Positions 59,121 through 64,000 of a stretch of 64,000 bases of DNA are shown here, piece by piece. Source of the stretch: Tenggerimyces flavus (GTDB lineage Bacteria; Actinomycetota; Actinomycetes; Propionibacteriales; Actinopolymorphaceae); contig NZ_JAFBCM010000001.1 in NCBI RefSeq assembly GCF_016907715.1, positions 5,270,001-5,334,000 on the forward strand, given 5' to 3'. The notes beneath the pieces are model-generated. The model was given only the letters and a program-made list of their open reading frames with translations, ran no database searches and was not told the DNA's origin. The translations under genes were made by a program, and so were the position numbers. Position 1 is the first letter of the stretch; each line of letters opens with the position of its first letter.

Positions 59121-60126
59121 CCGGGCTGTTCTGCTGCGCAGGCTGCTGTTCGTCGCCGGCGCCGCCGTCCTGCTCGCGTTCCCGTGGCTGATGCCGAACA
59201 GCTACTTCCGGTACGCCGGTGTGCTCGTGCTCATGTACGCGGCGCTCTCGACCTCGTGGAGTCTCGTCGGCGGGTTCACCGGCTACGTCTCGCTCGGTCA
59301 CGCCGCGTTCTTCGGCATCGGCGCGTACGCGACCGCGCTCGGCGTGATCGAGCTGCGACTCCCCCACGTCGTCGCGCTGCTCGGCGCGGCGCTGCTCACT
59401 GCCGTGTTCGCCGCTCTGGTCGGCATCGCGGCCGTGCGCGTCCGCGGCGCCTCGTTCGTCATCGTGTCGATCGCGCTCGTCGCGATGATGAACCTGATCG
59501 CGCAGAGCGCCCGCGGACTCACCGGAGGATCGAGCGGCCTCAGAGTCCCAGCCCTGTTGGAGAGTCTGGACCGTACGTCCAACCACCTCGTGTTCTTCTA
59601 CCTGTTCCTCGCCCTGCTGGGCGTCGTGTTGCTGACCTGGTGGGTGATCGACCGTTCGCGCTTCGGGGCCGGGCTCAAGGCGATCCGCGAGGACGAGGAC
59701 AAGGCCGAAGCGCTCGGCGTCCCCACCGCGGCCTACAAGGTGTTCGTCTTCGGCCTGTCCGCGTTCTTCACGGCGCTGGCGGGCGGGCTGTACGGCATCT
59801 GGTTCGGCAACCTCGACCCGATCTTCGTGTTCTCGATCATCGTCGGCGCGAACCTGGTGCTGATGGCGCTGCTCGGCGGCGCGCGACACCTGCTCGGTCC
59901 GACCCTGGGCGCGTTCATCGTCGTGCCCGCTGGCGAGTATTTCCTGATCGCGTTCGGCGAGACGCAGGCGCACATCGTGGCGTCCGGGTTGCTGCTGGCG
60001 ATCGTCGTGCTGTTCATGCCGGACGGCATCATCCCTGCCGTTCGTGGGCTGGTGCGTCGGTTCCGGCCGGCGGCGACGTCGATCCGCGAGCAGTCGCAGG
60101 AGGAGCTGCGGGAGGTGCGCCGGTGA
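59104..60126 (+). CDS. livM: LIV-type ABC permease, LivM family
   Basis: A 340-residue permease, the second membrane subunit. Recognisable pieces are SLVGGFTGYVSLGHAAFFGI (about residues 40-59), RVRGASFVIVSIALVAMMNL, TGGSSGLRV, the coupling loop AGLKAIREDEDKAEALGVPT (about 188-207) and LFMPDGIIPAVRGLVRR at the end. The start is TTG at 59104 with GGAGG five bases ahead; it overlaps the LivH gene by 17 bases. Its stop overlaps the next GTG. Confidence 0.92.
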   Translation: MPNDSDRAVLLRRLLFVAGAAVLLAFPWLMPNSYFRYAGVLVLMYAALSTSWSLVGGFTGYVSLGHAAFFGIGAYATALGVIELRLPHVVALLGAALLTAVFAALVGIAAVRVRGASFVIVSIALVAMMNLIAQSARGLTGGSSGLRVPALLESLDRTSNHLVFFYLFLALLGVVLLTWWVIDRSRFGAGLKAIREDEDKAEALGVPTAAYKVFVFGLSAFFTALAGGLYGIWFGNLDPIFVFSIIVGANLVLMALLGGARHLLGPTLGAFIVVPAGEYFLIAFGETQAHIVASGLLLAIVVLFMPDGIIPAVRGLVRRFRPAATSIREQSQEELREVRR

Positions 60127-60857
60127 CCACGCTCTCCACGCGGGGACTGACCCGTTCGTTCGGCGGGGTGGTCGCGGTCTCCGACGTCAGTGTCGCGTTC
60201 CTGGACGGCAAGGTGAACGGGCTGATCGGGCCGAACGGGTCCGGCAAGACCACGTTCTTCAACCTGGTCACGGGAATGATCCGTCCGGACTCGGGTCGGG
60301 TGCTGATCGACAGCACGGACGTCACGCGCTGGTCGCCGCACCGGATCGCGCACGCCGGGCTCGGCCGGACGTTCCAGCTGTGCCGGGTGTTTCCGCGGAT
60401 GTCTGTGCTGGAGAACATGCTCGTCGCTGTGCGGCGTACGCGGCTCCGCGAGCTGCTCGGTGGCGTGGCCGGTCGAGCCGATGTCCTGCGGGCGCGGGAG
60501 TGGCTGGCGCGGGTCGGACTCGACCATCTGGAACGTGCCGAGGCTCGCGATCTGTCGTTCGGCCAGCAGAAGCTGCTCGAGCTCGCCGCTGCGCTGATGG
60601 CCGAGCCCGCTCTCGTCCTGCTCGACGAGCCCGCCGGCGGCGTCAACCCCGCCTTGACGGAGCGGATCGCCGATCTCGTGCGCGAGCTCAACGTTCGGGA
60701 GGGGCGGACGTTCCTCGTCGTCGAGCACAACATGGAACTGGTGATGAGTCTCTGCGACCACATCGTGGTGTTCGACCGAGGCTCTCCGATCGCCGCCGGG
60801 ACGCCGTCCGAGGTCCGGTCGGACCAGCGCGTGTTGGAGGCGTACCTCGGTGTCTGA
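60123..60857 (+). CDS. livG: LIV-type ABC ATPase, LivG family
   Basis: A 244-residue ATPase. Walker A GPNGSGKTTFFN (about residues 36-47), Q-loop GRTFQLCRVF, signature DLSFGQQKLLEL (about 144-155), Walker B LVLLDEPAGGVNP (about 163-175) and H-loop VVEHNMELV. The LivG hallmark is the GGVNP after Walker B. GTG start overlaps the LivM stop; the C-terminal end overlaps the next gene by 8 bases. The signature reads SFGQQ rather than SGGQ, normal for this group. Confidence 0.93.
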   Translation: MTTLSTRGLTRSFGGVVAVSDVSVAFLDGKVNGLIGPNGSGKTTFFNLVTGMIRPDSGRVLIDSTDVTRWSPHRIAHAGLGRTFQLCRVFPRMSVLENMLVAVRRTRLRELLGGVAGRADVLRAREWLARVGLDHLERAEARDLSFGQQKLLELAAALMAEPALVLLDEPAGGVNPALTERIADLVRELNVREGRTFLVVEHNMELVMSLCDHIVVFDRGSPIAAGTPSEVRSDQRVLEAYLGV

Positions 60858-61584
60858 TCCTCTGTTCAGCGTGCGCGACGTGGTCGCCGGCTACGGCCGG
60901 GCGGCGCCGGTGCTGCGCGGCCTGTCGGTCGACGTGGCGGCGGGGTCGATCGTGTGCCTGGTCGGGCCGAACGGCGCGGGCAAGTCGACCGTGCTGAAGG
61001 TCGCGAGCGGGCTGCTCCCGCCACGTTCCGGGTCGCTCGTGCTGAGCGGCGAGGACGTCACGCGGCTCGGTCCGCAACGCCTGCTGGCCAGGGGCGTCGC
61101 GCACGTGCTGCAGGGGCACAGCGTGTTTCCGGAGATGACGGTCGAGGAGAACGTTCGGCTCGGTGCTTACACCGTGCGGGACTCGTCTTTGGTGGCTTCG
61201 CGTTGCGCGCGGGTGCGGGAGATCTTCCCGGTGGTCGGCGAGCGCTGGAGGTCGCCGGCGGGGTTGTTGTCGGGTGGGCAGCAGAAGCAGGTCGAGTTCG
61301 CCCGCGCGTTGATGCTCGAGCCCGCGGTGATCCTGCTGGACGAGCCGTCGATGGGCCTGGACCCGAAGACGACGGCGGTGGTCTTCGAGCAGATCGGGCG
61401 GATGCGGTCCTTGGGGCTGGCGGTGCTGCTCGTCGAGCAGAACGCCCGGCGCGCGCTGGAGCTGGCCGACGTCGGCTGTGTGTTGGACCTCGGGCGCGTA
61501 CACATCTCGGGGCCAGCCCGTTCGCTGCTCGCCGACCCCAAGCTCGCCGCCCTCTACCTCGGCGGCACCCCCCACCCCTCGTAG
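60850..61584 (+). CDS. livF: LIV-type ABC ATPase, LivF family
   Basis: A 244-residue ATPase, partner of LivG. Walker A GPNGAGKSTVLK (about residues 41-52), a second motif ARGVAHVLQGHSVFPEMTVE, signature LLSGGQQKQVEFARALM (about 140-156), Walker B VILLDEPSMGLDPK (about 160-173) and H-loop LLVEQNARRALE. The GTG start is inside the LivG gene. It ends the operon; a 54-base palindrome 17 bases after its stop is the probable terminator. Confidence 0.93.
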   Translation: MSDPLFSVRDVVAGYGRAAPVLRGLSVDVAAGSIVCLVGPNGAGKSTVLKVASGLLPPRSGSLVLSGEDVTRLGPQRLLARGVAHVLQGHSVFPEMTVEENVRLGAYTVRDSSLVASRCARVREIFPVVGERWRSPAGLLSGGQQKQVEFARALMLEPAVILLDEPSMGLDPKTTAVVFEQIGRMRSLGLAVLLVEQNARRALELADVGCVLDLGRVHISGPARSLLADPKLAALYLGGTPHPS

Positions 61585-61601
61585 CCCCCCATCCCCCCCA
61601 A

Positions 61602-61655
61602 AGTGTGGGGTTCTGGTACCGACACGCCGGCGTGTCTGTACCAGAACCCCACACT
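61602..61655. terminator. Long palindromic bidirectional terminator
   Basis: Arms AGTGTGGGGTTCTGGTAC (61602-61619) and its complement (61638-61655) flank a further self-complementary GACACGCCGGCGTGTC (61621-61636), with one mismatch between them. It sits between the convergent importer operon and SGNH esterase gene. There is no strong T-tract. No other copy was found in the window. Confidence 0.7.
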
Positions 61656-61684
61656 TGGGGGAAGGCTAGCGGGGTGCTCGGGGG

Positions 61685-62527
61685 TTAGAGGGTTGCCTGG
61701 ACGACGGCGGCCATGCCGGCTTCGCCGCGGGCGTTGGGGTGGACGATGACCGGGTTGGTGCCGCCGAGGACGGGCTCGACCCAGCGGGTCTTGATCGAGC
61801 CGCAGGTGTCCTTGCCCTCCGAGGCCTGCTCGAGGTCGACGTACTCGACGCCTTCTTCGCTGCTGGCCTGGGCGATGCGGTCGTGCAGCCTCGCTTGCAG
61901 CGCGCGGACGTACGGGACGTCGCCGCGTGCGACTGGCATCAGCGGGAAGCAGCCCCTGGTTGCGGGCATGATCCACGGGTAGCCAACGACGACGATGCGC
62001 GCGTTCGGGCCTTTGTCCTTGGTGAGCTGCAAGGCCTGCTTGACGTTCGGGTAGACGATCGTGTCGATGATGTCGAGGTACTTGCTGCCGTACTTGCGTT
62101 CGCACGGGTTGCCGAAGCCGCCGGTGGACAGGCCGGCGAGCGCGCACTCCTGGATCGCCGTGCCGAACAGCCCGCCGTCGTTGCCGCCGATGCTGATCGT
62201 GATCAGGTCGGTCGCTTCGTCGACGGCGTTGAGCTGGGCGGGAGTGCCGGGGTACTGCGCCTCATTGAAGTCGTTGGTCGCCGCGCCGCCACAGGTCCGG
62301 TCGTCGAGGTTCGCGCCGATGCTCGCCGCGAGGACGTGCGGGTAGTTGCGGCTCGACTGCAGGCAGAGCGGGTTGCGGTTCTTGACGATCGGCAGCACGC
62401 CGGAGCCTGCCGCGTAGGAGTCGCCGAGGGCGACGTACTCGACCGGTTCGTCCGCCTGCGCGACCGCGGGGGCGGCCAGCAGTCCAACCGTCGTGCTCAG
62501 CGCCACCAGCGCCACACGAATCCTCAT
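61685..62527 (-). CDS. Secreted SGNH/GDSL-type esterase
   Basis: A 280-residue exported hydrolase. Signal peptide VALVALSTTVGLLAAPAVAQ (about residues 5-24). SGNH blocks: YVALGDSYAAGSG with the nucleophilic serine (about 31-43), a glycine in CGGAATNDFN, ISIGGNDGGLFG with the asparagine (about 111-122), and the C-terminal NPVIVHPNARGEAGMA with the catalytic histidine (Asp/His region). Such enzymes cleave lipids or esters outside the cell. Six cysteines could form three disulfides, common in the actinobacterial group. The ATG at 62527 follows a GGGAGG-type site. Confidence 0.92.
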   Translation of the reverse strand: MRIRVALVALSTTVGLLAAPAVAQADEPVEYVALGDSYAAGSGVLPIVKNRNPLCLQSSRNYPHVLAASIGANLDDRTCGGAATNDFNEAQYPGTPAQLNAVDEATDLITISIGGNDGGLFGTAIQECALAGLSTGGFGNPCERKYGSKYLDIIDTIVYPNVKQALQLTKDKGPNARIVVVGYPWIMPATRGCFPLMPVARGDVPYVRALQARLHDRIAQASSEEGVEYVDLEQASEGKDTCGSIKTRWVEPVLGGTNPVIVHPNARGEAGMAAVVQATL

Positions 62528-62635
62528 GGGCAGCCTCCCGCGTTACTCGTCGGTAACGCGGGAGGCTACGCCCACCCTCAGCAACCGGTCAATGGCCGAC
62601 CGTGAGTTGGCATGCCCGTCTTAACCGCCTGCGCG

Positions 62636-62711
62636 GTGATCATGTACGTGATCATGAAAGCGAACCCGGCGTATACGACCAGTTTGGCTTCATGATCACG
62701 TACATGATCAC
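62636..62711 (-). repeat. Palindromic repeat family A, copy 3
   Basis: Arms 62636-62660 and 62688-62711 pair over 22 bases, with one extra A in the left arm. The loop side repeats the CAGTTTGGCTTCATGATCAC and GTATACG of copy 2. It lies 20 bases past the stop of the ABM monooxygenase gene on the minus strand, and so has the same orientation to the upstream gene as the other two. Confidence 0.8.
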
Positions 62712-62731
62712 GGGCGAGCGCCGCCCGCTGC

Positions 62732-63031
62732 TCAGAGGTGGCTGGCGACCAGCTCGTGGTCGAGCTCGACGAACTCGACGATCTCGTTCGCGAACTGGCC
62801 CGCGATCAGCTTGTTGTAGACCTCCGAGGTCGTGTGCGCGTCGTAGGCGGCCTGGTCGGCGAAGTGCTCGACGAACAGCAGGTAGTCGGGCCGGTTCTTG
62901 TCCCGGTACACGCGGAACGACACCGTTCCCGGCTCCTGACCAGGCCCGATCGGCGCGAACTCGCGGACGAGCTCCTCCATCGCAGCTTGGCGGCCGGGCT
63001 TGAGCTCGATCGGGAAGACCTTCACCAACAT
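62732..63031 (-). CDS. Antibiotic biosynthesis monooxygenase (ABM) domain protein
   Basis: A 99-residue single-domain dimeric alpha-beta barrel protein. It begins MLVKVFPIELKPGRQAAMEE, followed by EPGTVSFRVYRDKNRPDYLL and FVEHFADQAAYDAHTTSEVY, the standard ABM strand-helix pattern with the conserved histidine. Start at the ATG (63031) that follows AGGAG; a GAG-rich ATG seven codons upstream is less likely. Family members oxidise quinones or aromatic substrates without cofactor. It is divergent from the Ada-type gene across an inverted repeat. Confidence 0.85.
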   Translation of the reverse strand: MLVKVFPIELKPGRQAAMEELVREFAPIGPGQEPGTVSFRVYRDKNRPDYLLFVEHFADQAAYDAHTTSEVYNKLIAGQFANEIVEFVELDHELVASHL

Positions 63032-63126
63032 GGGGTGTTTCTCCTCATTCATCGGGGGGATCGAACGAGTCCCATCCTTCGACTTCGGCGGTCTCGGGTC
63101 TGGCCGGATCTGGTCCTGCAGTGGAC

Positions 63127-63160
63127 GGATTCGGACCTACCGAACGCGAGGTCCGAATCC
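63127..63160. promoter_or_regulatory. Inverted repeat in the divergent ABM/Ada-like promoter region
   Basis: Arms GGATTCGGACCT (63127-63138) and AGGTCCGAATCC (63149-63160) are perfect complements around 10 bases. Their centres are 22 bases apart, two turns of the helix. The repeat sits between two divergent start codons and could be a shared operator or a hairpin. The regulator is unknown; the downstream AraC/Ada-like protein is one candidate. Confidence 0.5.
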
Positions 63161-63199
63161 GGCTAGTCCGTTGTCGGTGCTCCCGGTAGAACGGACAGT

Positions 63200-64000
63200 G
63201 TGACCACGTACTCAGCCGTCCGAACGACCGGCATCTACTGCCGCCCGGGCTGCGGCGCGCGGCCTCGGGCGGAGAACGTCACGACGTTCGAGCTCGCCGC
63301 CGCGGCCGAGGCCGCCGGCTTCCGCGCGTGCCTGCGCTGCCGCCCGTACCGCGTGGCTGGCGAGGTCTCCCCCACGTCGCCCGAGCTGGTGTGCCGGGCC
63401 GTACGCCTCGTCCTCGACGGCGCACTGGACGACGCGACCGAGGAACAGCTCGGCCACCGGATCGGCGTCTCGGCCAGGCATCTGCGCCGGCTGTTCCACG
63501 AGCACCTCGGCGTGACGCCGACGCAGCTCGCGCTGTCGCGGCGGGCGCATTTCGCGCGCCGGCTGCTGGACGACTCCGACCTGTCGATCGCGCAGATCGC
63601 GTTCGCGTCGGGGTTCGGCAGCATCCGGCACTTCAACCGGGCGATGCGCGAGGTGTTCCGTTCGTCGCCGAAGGAGCTGCGCGACCGGCGCCGGCGGCAC
63701 GACCGGCTGCTGACGGACGGCGGGTTGGGGCTGCGGATCCCGTACGAGCAGCCGTACGACTTCGGCGCGGCGCTCTCGTTCCTCGCCGCGCGGGTCATCC
63801 CGGGCGTCGACTCGGTGGAGGACGGAACGTACCGCCGCACGATCATGCTCGACGGCGGGCCGGGCGTACTCGAGCTCAGCGTGGGCGGCCCGGACCATCT
63901 GGTGCTGGTGGCACATCTGCCTTACTGGGAAGGGCTTATCCACGTCGTCTCGCGGGCCGCGCAGGTGGCGGGCATCGGGCTGGAGCAGCCCGGGGCTTGG
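63200..64000 (+). CDS. Ada/AlkA-type DNA repair regulator, cut by the window edge
   Basis: Opening of a bifunctional protein with an Ada metal-binding part (TTGIYCRPGCGARPRAENVT, then CLRCRP: the four zinc cysteines), an AraC helix-turn-helix (IGVSARHLRRLFHEHLGVTP and AQIAFASGFGSIRHFNRAMR), and the first segment of an AlkA glycosylase (LRIPYEQPYDFGAALSFLAA). Such proteins sense methylated phosphates and excise alkylated bases. The first cysteine is already at residue 14, so about 20 residues of the usual Ada leader are missing; the frame closes at a stop 12 codons upstream, so it cannot be extended far. GTG start is the only one available. At least 267 residues are in the window. Confidence 0.85.
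   Translation, partial: MTTYSAVRTTGIYCRPGCGARPRAENVTTFELAAAAEAAGFRACLRCRPYRVAGEVSPTSPELVCRAVRLVLDGALDDATEEQLGHRIGVSARHLRRLFHEHLGVTPTQLALSRRAHFARRLLDDSDLSIAQIAFASGFGSIRHFNRAMREVFRSSPKELRDRRRRHDRLLTDGGLGLRIPYEQPYDFGAALSFLAARVIPGVDSVEDGTYRRTIMLDGGPGVLELSVGGPDHLVLVAHLPYWEGLIHVVSRAAQVAGIGLEQPGAW

Overview
The window is high-GC DNA with GTG/TTG starts, stop-start overlaps, Tat signal peptides, a SigE-type sigma factor and a DUF5703 gene. This points to an actinomycete-like actinobacterium; I cannot fix the genus. Both ends are cut: a urate oxidase runs in from the left and an Ada/AlkA-type DNA repair regulator runs off the right.

Layout. (1) 1-6954: purine catabolism operon: uricase, nucleobase permease, xanthine dehydrogenase FAD, 2Fe-2S and Mo subunits, and an 8-oxoguanine deaminase-like amidohydrolase between the last two. 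(2) 7388-10767: a drug MFS plus ABC exporter operon behind a SoxR-like, MerR-type promoter. (3) 10905-21761: secreted proteins: a 2132-residue RHS/YD-repeat polymorphic toxin, its probable immunity protein, and a DNRLRE/VCBS/ricin-lectin protein. (4) 21962-24115: housekeeping and hypothetical genes (DedA, DUF5703, VOC, maleylpyruvate isomerase-like). (5) 24092-29460: an accessory region. An MFS exporter and a degenerate tyrosine recombinase diverge from a perfect palindrome, and an XRE-ImmA/IrrE plus PIN-like toxin-antitoxin-type pair is bracketed by a 74-bp direct repeat of the 3' end of an M20 peptidase gene. (6) tRNA-Leu(GAG) and a phosphotransferase. (7) 31070-38427: an operon encoding a membrane-linked Hsp70 machine (J-like/septum-formation membrane protein, GrpE-like, DnaK-like, OmpA-like wall-binding protein) followed by a secreted orphan. 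It is the best candidate for an undescribed system. (8) 38447-44722: a frameshifted TIGR04222-like gene, an exporter, a PhyH-type oxygenase, a methyltransferase, a quinone oxidoreductase, and a sodium:solute symporter with a small partner. (9) 44922-54870: extracellular polysaccharide genes (DUF4185, PL8 lyase, six-hairpin glycosidase, nine-repeat VCBS protein, decayed GH43) with a sigma/anti-sigma-like pair and LacI-like palindromes. (10) 54867-64000: phosphotransferase, sulfotransferase, a five-gene LIV-type ABC importer, an SGNH esterase, a monooxygenase and the Ada-like gene.

Two families of AT-rich palindromes (three copies each) sit downstream of genes and share the core TGATCATGTA. Within each family every copy is oriented the same way relative to the gene upstream of it. 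They behave like a dispersed terminator-type repeat. Annotation is from translation, motifs and gene order read by eye; no database search was run.
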